Source: Fen-999 sp041480065
GTDB lineage: Bacteria > Pseudomonadota > Gammaproteobacteria > Burkholderiales > Rhodocyclaceae
Assembly (NCBI GenBank): GCA_041480065.1
Contig: JBGOZF010000001.1
Span: forward strand, 1-64,000
Length of the DNA: 64,000 nucleotides
Reading direction: 5' to 3'
A program made the position numbers and the translations under genes. Every line of letters starts with the position of its first letter. Positions within the stretch are counted from its first letter, which is position 1. The notes beneath the pieces are model-generated. The model made no database searches. It saw nothing but the letters and a program-made list of their open reading frames with translations, and was not told the DNA's origin. This document shows, piece after piece, positions 8,188-16,545 of this stretch.

Positions 8188-8687
8188 CAGGGTGCGGCTC
8201 CCAGGGCGAGATACTGGTCTTGGTTGAGGGGCAGGTAGGTGAGCTTCATGCGCGTAGTCTCGATGGCATCGACCCGCCAGGTGCTGTCGACGACGTCGCC
8301 GACGCGAAGCACCTGGTTGCGATCGCCGACGCTGACAAAGACCGCCGTGCGCCCGCCTTCGATCAGGCGGCCGATGAAGGTGAAAGGCACCGGCGGCGCC
8401 GTCGGCTTCGGCGGCGGCGGCGGTGGCGGCGGCACGTACCAGCTCTTCGAGGCGAACAAGTCGGTCTTCATCTCGTCGAGGCCGCGCGTGTCGAGCGCCT
8501 TGAGACTCAATTCGGGCAGTTCCTTCGTGGCCTTGCCCTCGCGATGCGCCGGTCGTTCGTCGCCGGCACGATGCTCGCGTGCCGCGGGGGCGGCAATGTC
8601 GTCTTCGTTGCCGTTGACCCAGACCACCGCGGCCACGGTGCCGGCAACGGCCATGAACCAGAGCAGCATCCTGCGGTTCGGCGTCAC
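8187..8687 (-). CDS. PilP/GspC-like inner-membrane protein
   Basis: A 166-residue protein with one N-terminal membrane helix (MLLWFMAVAGTVAAVVWV), a charged linker, a run of eight prolines, and a C-terminal beta domain (PFTFIGRLIEGGRTAVFVSV, VGDVVDSTWRVDAIE) like the HR/PilP domain that contacts the secretin. The GTG start at 8687 overlaps the previous stop as GTGA. By position between the PilO-like and secretin genes it should link the inner-membrane platform to the outer-membrane channel. Confidence 0.75.
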   Translation of the reverse strand: MTPNRRMLLWFMAVAGTVAAVVWVNGNEDDIAAPAAREHRAGDERPAHREGKATKELPELSLKALDTRGLDEMKTDLFASKSWYVPPPPPPPPKPTAPPVPFTFIGRLIEGGRTAVFVSVGDRNQVLRVGDVVDSTWRVDAIETTRMKLTYLPLNQDQYLALGAAP

Positions 8688-9253
8688 GTTCCCGCCTTCA
8701 GGAACAGGGAGAAGCGCAGGCGCGCGTCGACATTGCTGCTGCCGATGCCGTCGCGCTGGAGATCGAACTGCTCGAGCGCGAGTCCGGGTACATCGGCCAG
8801 CACCTCCCTGACGAAGGCACGCAGCGGCGCGTAGCCGGCCTTCATGGGCATGACGATGCGGACTTCGGCGAGCCTGGCGTCCGCTTGCCGTTGCCATTTG
8901 TATTCGGTTCCGGCCGGTGCCAGACCGTTCTTCTGGGCATCGCGCTGGATGATTTCGAGAACCTCGTCGGCTTGCTTCTCGGGCTTCAGCAACTCGCGGA
9001 AACGCACGAGTGTCGCGCTGGCGTCGAGCCCGCCCTTGCGCCCGCCGTCGGCGAGGTTCACGTACTCCTGATGGCTGCGCTCGGCCTCGTCTTTGGCGCC
9101 GGCGGCTGCGGCCTGCTGTTGCGGGACCACCAGAAACTGCCCCACGCTGCCGGCAGCCAGCAAGAGTATTCCGACCACGCCGGGCCAGCCGGCGGCAACC
9201 AGCGCAAAGTGCAGCCTGTCGGCGACGGACGCCAATGCGGGAGCGAGCTTCAT
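8684..9253 (-). CDS. PilO/GspM-like inner-membrane platform protein
   Basis: A 189-residue bitopic protein: an N-terminal hydrophobic helix (GVVGILLLAAGSVGQFLVV), a Gln/Ala-rich coiled segment, and a C-terminal ferredoxin-like fold region with APLRAFVREVLADVPGLALE, which is typical of PilO/GspM. Overlaps both neighbours by ATGA/GTGA, so translation is coupled along the operon. Role inferred: assembly platform with the PilN-like and PilP-like partners. Confidence 0.72.
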   Translation of the reverse strand: MKLAPALASVADRLHFALVAAGWPGVVGILLLAAGSVGQFLVVPQQQAAAAGAKDEAERSHQEYVNLADGGRKGGLDASATLVRFRELLKPEKQADEVLEIIQRDAQKNGLAPAGTEYKWQRQADARLAEVRIVMPMKAGYAPLRAFVREVLADVPGLALEQFDLQRDGIGSSNVDARLRFSLFLKAGT

Positions 9254-9798
9254 GACGCCTGGCGCCAGGTGGCGACGATGGAAAATACGATGGGCCGCTG
9301 AGCGTCGTTCTGTTTCACTTCCTGACCGAGCAGGCGTACGTCGGTCAGCGTGCCGCTCTCACTCAAGCGTTGCAGGTAGCCGCGCAGCACCGCGAAGTCC
9401 TTGGCTTCGCCGTTGAGCCGCACCTCGCCCTTCTCGGCATTGGGCGATATGGCCAGCAGGCTGACGCTGTCATCGACACTGCCTTCCAAGCTGCGGTACA
9501 GGGCGCCCCAGGGCGTGCTCAGCCGGGTGATCGCCTTGGCGGCCGCTGCCACCTGCGGTCGCAACGCCGCCGCATCGCCATCGACCGCCTCATGGCCACT
9601 ATGGCCGGCGCGCTTTGCCATACTCTGCCAGTGCTCGGCCTTGGCGGCCCAGCGTGCTGCCTCTTCACTGGCCGCCTGCCAATCGAGTACGGCCGCGCCG
9701 GTAACGGCGACGCCGACGAACAGCAGCAACCAGCCAGCCAGCCTGCTACTGCGCCGGCGGGCGACGAAATCGAGACCTATGGCGGGAACTCGGTTCAT
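9250..9798 (-). CDS. PilN/GspL-C-like inner-membrane platform protein
   Basis: A 182-residue protein with an N-terminal arginine-rich segment, one membrane helix (AGWLLLFVGVAVTGAAVL) and a periplasmic PilN-type domain ending in LRGYLQRLSESGTLTDVRLL. The N-terminal PilM-interacting stretch (IGLDF) is present, as in PilN. The start codon at 9798 lies at the very edge of a palindromic repeat element, and its GAGGT ribosome site lies inside that element, so the insertion now supplies the translation signal. Confidence 0.75.
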   Translation of the reverse strand: MNRVPAIGLDFVARRRSSRLAGWLLLFVGVAVTGAAVLDWQAASEEAARWAAKAEHWQSMAKRAGHSGHEAVDGDAAALRPQVAAAAKAITRLSTPWGALYRSLEGSVDDSVSLLAISPNAEKGEVRLNGEAKDFAVLRGYLQRLSESGTLTDVRLLGQEVKQNDAQRPIVFSIVATWRQAS

Positions 9799-9955
9799 CC
9801 GAAAGACCTCAGTTCATTAACCGCAAAGGACGCCAAGAACGCAAAGGACGGCAATGTTGAGACAAGGCATGGACCAGCCATGCGGTGAAGACCCGCGCGA
9901 ATCGCACCCCGCGTCTTCCTTGGCGTCCTTTGCGTCCTTTGCGGTGAGAGAAGCT
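9799..9955 (+). repeat. Palindromic repeat element, copy 2 (inside secretion operon)
   Basis: Inverted arms CCGCAAAGGACGCCAAGAAC (9821-9840) and GGCGTCCTTTGCGTCCTTTG (9922-9941) flank a core with TTGAGAC and GCATG blocks. It matches the minus strand of 1090-1238 along its length, including the CCTCAGTTCAT left end. It fills the gap between the PilM-like and PilN-like genes exactly and provides the ribosome site of the latter. The hairpin could affect expression of the downstream half of the operon. Confidence 0.78.
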
Positions 9956-9964
9956 TTGTCAGTT

Positions 9965-10780
9965 TCACACCGCGCTCCAGGCGAGCGCGCGCCACGGGTC
10001 TTCCGGCCAGGGGCCGGCAAGGCCGGTCAGGCGGCGCAGCGGGCGTTCGCCGACATTCGGCGCGTCGGCCGCACTGCCCGGGGCCAGCAGGGCGATCGCG
10101 CCCTCGCCCCCTTGCAGACGATCGGCATCGATACACTGCCTGACGCCGGTCATCGCCTCGTCGGCGACATCCTTGCGGTAGCGGCGGTTGGCCACGCCGG
10201 CCCAGGCATCGCCGCGCCGGAACATGGCGGTGACGCAGCCCGGCTCGACGACGACGAAGCCGCCATCGTCCGCCTGCAACTGCGCCCGCCAGAGATCGAA
10301 TGCCGCGGCGAGATGGGGGCGCAATGAAACAAGTCGGAGCCGCCGGTTGCCCAGCGTCGCGCGCAGGCCGTCGATGAGCGCGCCATCGACCGCCGCCGCC
10401 AGATTGCCGCGGCCGAAGCGCGGTGCATCGAGAATGACGCGCCAACTGTCGGCCGCCTCGCCATGGACGGCCCGGAAACAGTCGGTGGCGAGTGCCAGGC
10501 GATCCTTGTCGGTGAAGATGCCGGGCGTCCACGGCACGTCGACATAGCGGACGAACAGGTTGGAAAGCACGACGCTCGCGGTGCCGCCCGTCGCAGGCAG
10601 TTCGCCGAGCAAGCCGTCGAGCGCCGCCAGCGCGCCGGCCCACGGCGCACCGGAAACCTCGGCGCAGTCGCGGACGCCATCGGCGCCCAGGGAGGGGCGC
10701 AGCCCGCGCTTCAACTGGACGACGGCAACGCGATCCGGCGCCAGGCCGACCAGCAGTCGATCACGCCACGAAGGTGACAC
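9965..10780 (-). CDS. PilM/GspL-N-like actin-fold protein
   Basis: About 271 residues from the GTG at 10780, which overlaps the end of the ATPase gene by 20 bases; an in-frame ATG at 10810 is possible. The sequence is mostly cytoplasmic, with VVLSNLFVRYVDVPW early on and actin/ASKHA-like phosphate blocks (AAAVDGALIDGL, FVVVEPGCVTAMF), resembling a diverged PilM or the cytoplasmic part of GspL. It probably couples the ATPase to the PilN-like membrane protein. The divergence is high, so the call also leans on its position. Confidence 0.65.
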   Translation of the reverse strand: MSPSWRDRLLVGLAPDRVAVVQLKRGLRPSLGADGVRDCAEVSGAPWAGALAALDGLLGELPATGGTASVVLSNLFVRYVDVPWTPGIFTDKDRLALATDCFRAVHGEAADSWRVILDAPRFGRGNLAAAVDGALIDGLRATLGNRRLRLVSLRPHLAAAFDLWRAQLQADDGGFVVVEPGCVTAMFRRGDAWAGVANRRYRKDVADEAMTGVRQCIDADRLQGGEGAIALLAPGSAADAPNVGERPLRRLTGLAGPWPEDPWRALAWSAV

Positions 10781-12440
10781 GATTGGCCTCCTCGAGACTG
10801 GTTTCGCCACGCCGTACCAGATCCAGCGCCGCTTCGCGCAGGAAACGGGTACCGTTTCGTTTCGCCGCTTCCTTGAGCTTGCGGATCGGCTCGCGGGCGA
10901 CGATCAGTTCGCGCAGTTCGTCATTCAGCAGCAGCAGTTCGGCCACGGCCTTGCGCCCACGGTAGCCGGTGCCGCGGCACTCGCCGCAGCCCTTGCCCTG
11001 ACGGAAGTTGTAGTCGTGCGCATCCTCGATGCCGGAATCGGCGATCTCCGCCGCGCTGGGCAGATGGGCGACGCTGCAACGCGGGCAGGTGAGACGCAGC
11101 AGGCGCTGGGCGACGACGCCGTTCAGCGCCGAAACGAAGCTGTAGGGATCGACGCCCATGTGGGTGAAACGGCCGATGACGTCGAAGGCGCTGTTGGCAT
11201 GCACGGTGGTGAACACCAGGTGGCCCGTCAGCGCCGCCTGGATGGCGATCTGCGCGGTCTCGGGATCGCGGATCTCGCCGACCATCACCTTGTCCGGATC
11301 GTGGCGCAGGATGGAGCGCAGACCACGGGCAAAGGTGAGCCCTTTCTTCTCGTTGACCGGAATCTGCAGCACGCCGGGCAACTGGTATTCGACCGGGTCT
11401 TCGATGGTGACGATCTTGTCGCGGCCGTTGTTGATCTCGCTGATGGCGCCGTAGAGCGTCGTCGTCTTGCCGCTGCCGGTGGGCCCGGTGACCAGCAGCA
11501 TGCCGTAGGGCTCCAGCGCCAGGCGGCGGATGCGGCGCAGGGTGTCGTCGTCGAAACCCAGCGAGTCCAGGCGCAGACCGGTGGCCTGCGTGGTCAGGCT
11601 CTCCTTGTCGAGAATGCGCAGCACGGCATCTTCGCCATGGATGCTGGGCATGATGGAGACGCGGAAGTCGATGTCCCGGTTTCTCAACTGGGCCTTGAAG
11701 CGGCCGTCCTGCGGCACGCGCCGTTCGGCGATGTCGAGTTCCGACATCACCTTGATGCGCGAGATGGCCTGTTCGGCGGTATCGGTGCCCGGCGCGGCGC
11801 CGATCGCCACCAGCACGCCGTCGATGCGGTACTTGATCACCAGGCCTGCCGGCGTCGATTCGAGATGGATATCGCTGGCGCCGGCCTTGAGTGCGTCGTA
11901 GAGCGTGGAGCGCACCAGGCGCACCACCGGGCTGGTGTCTTCGCTGATCGATTTCAGCGACAGTTCTTCCCCGTGCTGGCCGCCCGTCTCGTGGCCGGTC
12001 TGGCTCTCGAGGGCGCCGTCCATGGCCCGCGCGCCCTCCTCGTAATGGCTGAGAACGGCGGCGACGTCGGCCGGATGGGCGAGCCGGAACTCGATCGGTG
12101 CCGACAGCTTCTCTTCCAGCCAGTCGTGGCTGGCCCGGTCGAAGGGATCGGCAACGACAAGGCAGAGCCGGTCGCCGTCGTGAAACAGCAGGCACTGGCG
12201 CCTTACCGCCTCGTGGTAGGGCAGCAGGTCGAAGGCCGCCGGCCAGGCGTGCATCTGCTCGGCATCGACTGCCGGCACCGCCGCCAGTTCCGCCAGCGCA
12301 GCCGTGGCTTCGGACATCGACAGCCCGAGCTGGTCGCCCAACTGCTGCAGCAGCGGTACGCCGAGTTCGTGCGCGGTCCGGCGCGCGTCGCGCAGCAGTT
12401 CCGGCGTCAGCAGGGGCAGGGGCGAAGGCGAGCGATCCAT
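10761..12440 (-). CDS. gspE: GspE/PilB-type secretion ATPase
   Basis: A hexameric ATPase of about 559 residues that powers pseudopilus or pilus assembly. It has an N1-type domain (to about 150), SDIHLE box, Walker A GPTGSGKTTTLYG, Asp box (TIEDPVEYQLPG), Walker B (KVMVGEIRDPETA), His box (LVFTTVHANSA) and a tetracysteine zinc site (CPRC ... CGEC). All catalytic motifs look intact. The ATG at 12440 was chosen; a TTG at 12449 would add three codons. It is downstream of gspF by 12 bases. Confidence 0.92.
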   Translation of the reverse strand: MDRSPSPLPLLTPELLRDARRTAHELGVPLLQQLGDQLGLSMSEATAALAELAAVPAVDAEQMHAWPAAFDLLPYHEAVRRQCLLFHDGDRLCLVVADPFDRASHDWLEEKLSAPIEFRLAHPADVAAVLSHYEEGARAMDGALESQTGHETGGQHGEELSLKSISEDTSPVVRLVRSTLYDALKAGASDIHLESTPAGLVIKYRIDGVLVAIGAAPGTDTAEQAISRIKVMSELDIAERRVPQDGRFKAQLRNRDIDFRVSIMPSIHGEDAVLRILDKESLTTQATGLRLDSLGFDDDTLRRIRRLALEPYGMLLVTGPTGSGKTTTLYGAISEINNGRDKIVTIEDPVEYQLPGVLQIPVNEKKGLTFARGLRSILRHDPDKVMVGEIRDPETAQIAIQAALTGHLVFTTVHANSAFDVIGRFTHMGVDPYSFVSALNGVVAQRLLRLTCPRCSVAHLPSAAEIADSGIEDAHDYNFRQGKGCGECRGTGYRGRKAVAELLLLNDELRELIVAREPIRKLKEAAKRNGTRFLREAALDLVRRGETSLEEANRVTFVA

Positions 12441-12452
12441 GGTATCCAAGTC

Positions 12453-13646
12453 TTATTGAACGCTGGCCGCGAGTTCGAAGATGGGCATGTACATCAGCAG
12501 CACGACCCCGCCGATGACGATGCCGATGACGACCATGATCAACGGTTCCAGCAGACGGCTGGTGATATCCACCCAGCGCGTGATCTCCTCGTCATAAAAC
12601 GAGCCGATGCGCTCGAGCATTTCCGCCATGCGCCCCGAGCGCTCGCCGACCCGCAGCATGCGCACGGCGACCGGCGTCGTCAGCCCGTTTTCGCCGAAGG
12701 CGCGCGACAGCGGCAGGCCCTGTTCGACGGCCAGCCGCGCCCGTTCCAGGCTGCCCTTGAGACCGGCCGAGAGCAAGCCGCCGGCCATGCCGAGCGCCGT
12801 GACCAGGGGGATGCCGCCGCGCTGGATCATGCCCAGCGTGCGGTAGAAGCGCGCCAGGTGGTACAAGCGCATACGCTCGCCGAAGGCAGGCAGCCGCCAC
12901 AGCATCCGCGCCAGGCGCTGCCGGGTTTCCAGTCGCGTCAGCAGCCACACGGCGGCGGCGACGATAACGCCGGCCCCGATCAGGACTTCGCCACCATGAG
13001 CCGAAAAGAAGGTCCCCCACTTGATCAACAGGCGCGAGGCAAACGGCAGCTCGACCGTGCTCTCGGCAAAGGCCAGGCTGAAACGCGGCACCACGTAGGA
13101 CAGCAGGAACAGCACCACCAAGCCTCCAAAAGCGATCAACAGCACGGGATAAACGGACGCGGCGATGACCTTCTTGCGCACCACGTCGAACTGCGTCTCG
13201 TAGGCGACGTAGCGGCTCAGAGCCTCGTCGAGGTCGCCGGTCTTTTCGCTGGCACGCACGGTGGCGACGAACAGTGCCGGAAAGGCCTGCGGCTGCCGCT
13301 CCAGCGCCTCGGAGAACGGCATGCCCTGATAGAGGCATTCGAGCACGCGCTGCAGGACGCGGCCGGCCTCCGAGGCGTGCCCCTTTTCGGCCAGGGTCTC
13401 CAGTCCCTCGATCAGGCTGAGACCGGCTGACAGCAGGGCCAGCAATTCCTGGCTGAACAGCACCAGGGAGAATCGCCCGCGCCGCCGCACCTTGCGCGCG
13501 ACCGAAACCGGGGCAGCCGCCAGCGCCGCATAACCCCTGGCGCGCACCGACGTCAGCGCGGCATCGACGCTGTCGGCTTCGATCTCCAGTTTGACGACTC
13601 CGGCGCCGGGCTGGGCAGCCCTGACTTCGAACAGCACGATGGTCAC
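12453..13646 (-). CDS. gspF: GspF/PilC-type inner-membrane platform protein
   Basis: A 397-residue polytopic protein with two copies of the T2SSF domain (about 65-190 and 270-390), three membrane helices (VYPVLLIAFGGLVVLFLLSY, a helix near 225, and the C-terminal VVIGIVIGGVVLLMYMPIF), and the family signatures FSQELLALLSAGLSLIEGLE and RFYRTLGMIQRGGIPL. It begins at a GTG that overlaps the gspG stop (GTGA). It forms the membrane platform on which the ATPase acts. Confidence 0.92.
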   Translation of the reverse strand: MTIVLFEVRAAQPGAGVVKLEIEADSVDAALTSVRARGYAALAAAPVSVARKVRRRGRFSLVLFSQELLALLSAGLSLIEGLETLAEKGHASEAGRVLQRVLECLYQGMPFSEALERQPQAFPALFVATVRASEKTGDLDEALSRYVAYETQFDVVRKKVIAASVYPVLLIAFGGLVVLFLLSYVVPRFSLAFAESTVELPFASRLLIKWGTFFSAHGGEVLIGAGVIVAAAVWLLTRLETRQRLARMLWRLPAFGERMRLYHLARFYRTLGMIQRGGIPLVTALGMAGGLLSAGLKGSLERARLAVEQGLPLSRAFGENGLTTPVAVRMLRVGERSGRMAEMLERIGSFYDEEITRWVDITSRLLEPLIMVVIGIVIGGVVLLMYMPIFELAASVQ

Positions 13647-14059
13647 CAGTTGGTGATGTCGGCGGCCTCGCCGCTGCCGCCCGGCTGACCATCCTTGCCG
13701 AAAGACAGGAGATCGAACTCGCCGTGGTCACCCGGAGACTTGTACTGATAGGGACTTCCCCAGGGATCGGCCGGCACCGTCTTCTTGAGGTAAGGCCCCT
13801 GCCATTTCGTTTCTTCCGCCGGCCGCGTCATCAATGCGTTCAAGCCCTGCTCGGTGGTCGGATAGTGGCCGACGTCGAGCCGGTATTGATCGAGCGCCTT
13901 TTCGAGGGCGTCGATCTGGGCCTTGGTGGCCTTGATTTCCGACTTGCCGATCTGGGCGAAATACCTCGGCGCCACATAGCCCGCCAACAGCCCGATGATC
14001 AGCATGACCACCAGCAGTTCAAGCAGGGTGAAACCTGACGATCGGCGTCGGGCGTGCAT
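13643..14059 (-). CDS. gspG: Major pseudopilin GspG
   Basis: First gene of the operon. The prepilin site SSGFTLLELLVVMLIIGLLA is followed by YVAPRYFAQIGKSE, DQYRLDVGHYPTTEQGL, PADPWGSPYQY and DLLSFGKDG, the calcium-site region of GspG. The ATG at 14059 gives a 9-residue leader as is usual; ATGs at 14104/14101 would lengthen it, and neither has a strong ribosome site. It should be the main subunit of the pseudopilus driven by the GspE/GspF pair encoded next. Confidence 0.9.
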   Translation of the reverse strand: MHARRRSSGFTLLELLVVMLIIGLLAGYVAPRYFAQIGKSEIKATKAQIDALEKALDQYRLDVGHYPTTEQGLNALMTRPAEETKWQGPYLKKTVPADPWGSPYQYKSPGDHGEFDLLSFGKDGQPGGSGEAADITNW

Positions 14060-14339
14060 GGCGCACGCCGCTGCCGCGGGTTGCATGGTCGGGGAATTCA
14101 TCATCCAGTTACAAAGGGCAAGGGCACGAATCCTAGGCAAGCCGCATTACAGGGTTGTTAATCCAAAAACCTTGCTAGGTTACCACAGCCATAATGTCAT
14201 AGAGCAGACTGCACCGCGCTCGGGCAGCGGTTGGCCTTTGCCCACAGGCAGCCCGCGACACGGGGGTTGTCAAAATGGTGTCATATCGGACGCCTACGAT
14301 GCGCGGTTACGGTTTTTCGCCTCACATGCGACTTCCGCC

Positions 14340-15734
14340 ATGTTCGCCTCGGTTCAACGACACCCCAGCCTGCTGCAAGCACGTCCTTCGGTTGCGGGGC
14401 TGCTGGCCGCCTTTCTCGATCCGGCCGTCACCATCGCATCCCTATGGGGCGTGACGGCCTACTTCGACGAAGCGTTCAGCAGCGAATACATGATCCTCGC
14501 CTTGATCGCCTTTTCTCTTGCCTTTCCCGGCTCCGCGCACTGGAAAGGCTCCTTGCGTTCCATGTACCGCGACATCATCCTCGGCTGGGGACTGCTGGCG
14601 GGCCTGCTGATCTTCTTCGGCTATGCCTCGGGGACCTTGCGCTTGTTCCGCGGTGACGAACTCGTCGCCTGGCTGCTGGCGGCGCCCATGGCACTGCTCG
14701 CCAGCCACCACCTGGTCCGCTATGCGCTGCCGCAGATTCTGGCACGCGAAGGCAACCACCGCACTGCGGTCATCGTCGGCGCCAACGAACTCGGTCTGCG
14801 CCTCGCAGGGCAGTTCCAGCGCAGTCCGGATCACGGAACGGTCCCGATCGGGTTTTTCGACGACCGCAGTCGGGAGCGCCTGGCCGAGATGGGCAACTTC
14901 CCGCTGCTCGGCAATCTTCGCGAACTGGCCGACTTCGCGAGGAAACGGCGCATCGATGCCATCTACATCAGCTTGCCGATGGCCTCGCAGCCGCGCATCC
15001 TCCAATTGCTCGACGATCTGCGCGACACCACGGTCTCCATCTACTTCCTGCCCGATATCTTCGTGACCGATCTGATCCAGGGCCGCGTGGACAGCGTCGA
15101 TGGCATCCCGATGGTTTCCGTCTGCGAAACGCCTTTCACGGGACTCAACGGCATGGTCAAGCGGCTCAGCGATATCGTCTTGTCCTGTTTGATCCTGGTG
15201 CTGCTTTCCCCGCTCATGCTCGCCATCGCCATCGGCGTCAAGCTGACCTCGCCCGGCCCGGTGCTGTTCCGCCAGCGCCGCTACGGCCTCGACGGCCGCG
15301 AGATCATGGTCTACAAGTTCCGCTCGATGACGGTCTGCGAGGATGGCGACGTGATCCGGCAGGCGACCCGGAACGACCGGCGCATCACGAAGTTGGGAGC
15401 CGTTCTGCGCAAGACATCCCTCGACGAGTTGCCCCAATTCATCAACGTCATTCAGGGCCGCATGAGCGTGGTCGGACCGCGACCGCACGCCGTCGCCCAT
15501 AACGAGCAGTACCGCAAGTTGATCAAAGGCTACATGGTCCGCCACAAGGTGAAGCCGGGCATCACCGGTTGGGCGCAGGTCAATGGTTGCCGCGGCGAAA
15601 CCGAACTGCTCGAGAAAATGCAGGCGCGCATCGACTTTGACCTACAATACCTGCGCAACTGGTCTTTGAAGCTCGATCTGATGATCGTTGCCCGAACCGT
15701 CTTCATTGTCCTGCGCGACCGCCATGCCTTCTGA
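14340..15734 (+). CDS. Undecaprenyl-phosphate sugar-1-phosphate transferase (WcaJ/EpsB-type)
   Basis: A polyprenyl glycosylphosphotransferase of 464 residues that starts extracellular polysaccharide synthesis by loading the first sugar phosphate on undecaprenyl phosphate. Four N-terminal helices, a CoA-binding-like domain (VIVGANELGLRLAGQFQ), a re-entrant helix (LSDIVLSCLILVLLSPLMLA) and the catalytic C-terminal domain (MVYKFRSM, LRKTSLDELPQFINV, MSVVGPRPHA, HKVKPGITGWAQVNG) are all visible. The ATG at 14340 was chosen; the open frame extends upstream over the gspG promoter area. It probably belongs with the PEP-CTERM/EpsL genes functionally. Confidence 0.9.
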   Translation: MFASVQRHPSLLQARPSVAGLLAAFLDPAVTIASLWGVTAYFDEAFSSEYMILALIAFSLAFPGSAHWKGSLRSMYRDIILGWGLLAGLLIFFGYASGTLRLFRGDELVAWLLAAPMALLASHHLVRYALPQILAREGNHRTAVIVGANELGLRLAGQFQRSPDHGTVPIGFFDDRSRERLAEMGNFPLLGNLRELADFARKRRIDAIYISLPMASQPRILQLLDDLRDTTVSIYFLPDIFVTDLIQGRVDSVDGIPMVSVCETPFTGLNGMVKRLSDIVLSCLILVLLSPLMLAIAIGVKLTSPGPVLFRQRRYGLDGREIMVYKFRSMTVCEDGDVIRQATRNDRRITKLGAVLRKTSLDELPQFINVIQGRMSVVGPRPHAVAHNEQYRKLIKGYMVRHKVKPGITGWAQVNGCRGETELLEKMQARIDFDLQYLRNWSLKLDLMIVARTVFIVLRDRHAF

Positions 15735-16407
15735 ATCGACCATGACCTTGAATCCGACCCGCTGGCTGGCTGCGGCCTGCTGCCTGCTCGGCATGGGCAC
15801 GGTGATGGCGGCCGACGGCATCTATGGCTACACGGACGACGCCGGCGTCACGCATCTCAGCAACGTTCCCGATCGCGAGCCCTACAAGCTGATGCTGCGC
15901 AATCCGGATGAATACCGCGTGCGCTCGAAGCCCGAATACCGGCTGCCGCGCAGTGCCGACTCCTTGCCGGAAAATTCTCCATTCGCCGACGAGATCGTCG
16001 CCGCCGCAAACACCTTCGGCCTGGAGCCCGCCCTGCTGCACGCTGTCATCACCGTCGAGTCGAACCACAACCCGGCCGCCCTGTCGCCCAAAGGCGCGAT
16101 GGGCCTGATGCAGTTGATGCCGGGAACCACTCAGCGCTTCGGGGTTGCCGATCCCTGGCATCCCGAGCAGAACATCCGTGGCGGCGCGCGTTACCTGAGC
16201 GAACTGCTGACCCTGTTCGACCAGGATCTGACCCTGGCGCTGGCGGCCTACAACGCCGGCGAGAAGGCCGTGATCCGGTACGGACGCCACGTGCCGCCCT
16301 TCCCTGAGACCCGCAGCTACGTCACCCGGGTCATCGCCCTTTATCGGCAGAATTCCCCCGCCGAGAAACCGGCCGCCGCCCGCTCACGAACCGTGCGCAC
16401 GATGTAG
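15724..16407 (+). CDS. Lytic transglycosylase (Slt family) with DUF4124-like N-terminus
   Basis: Secreted murein lytic transglycosylase of about 227 residues. The start overlaps the end of the upstream transferase; an ATG at 15742 is an equal candidate. A signal peptide ends at VMAAD; a DUF4124-like segment (IYGYTDDAGVTHLSNVP) is followed by the SLT domain with the catalytic ITVESNHNPAALSPKGAMGL block, MQLMPGT and LALAAYNAGEKAV. Such enzymes open peptidoglycan for trans-envelope machines, which fits coupling to the polysaccharide gene and the adjacent secretion operon. Confidence 0.88.
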   Translation: MPSESTMTLNPTRWLAAACCLLGMGTVMAADGIYGYTDDAGVTHLSNVPDREPYKLMLRNPDEYRVRSKPEYRLPRSADSLPENSPFADEIVAAANTFGLEPALLHAVITVESNHNPAALSPKGAMGLMQLMPGTTQRFGVADPWHPEQNIRGGARYLSELLTLFDQDLTLALAAYNAGEKAVIRYGRHVPPFPETRSYVTRVIALYRQNSPAEKPAAARSRTVRTM

Positions 16408-16545
16408 TCGAGCCCCTCCCGGGCGTGGCGTTACAATTCGCGCATCCCAGCCCCGGGAAAACGGGGAATCTCCCTCGCTATTTCGAACCTTCGACCGGGC
16501 TGGTTCTTCGCATCCTAGTCGCCTGACCCGCCAACGCATTCCAGA

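Noticed and set aside
10560..13430. A 956-codon open frame on the plus strand across the gspE/gspF region
   Set aside because: It is antisense to clear GspE and GspF genes, has a composition of His/Arg/Gln typical of shadow frames in GC-rich DNA, and has no domain.
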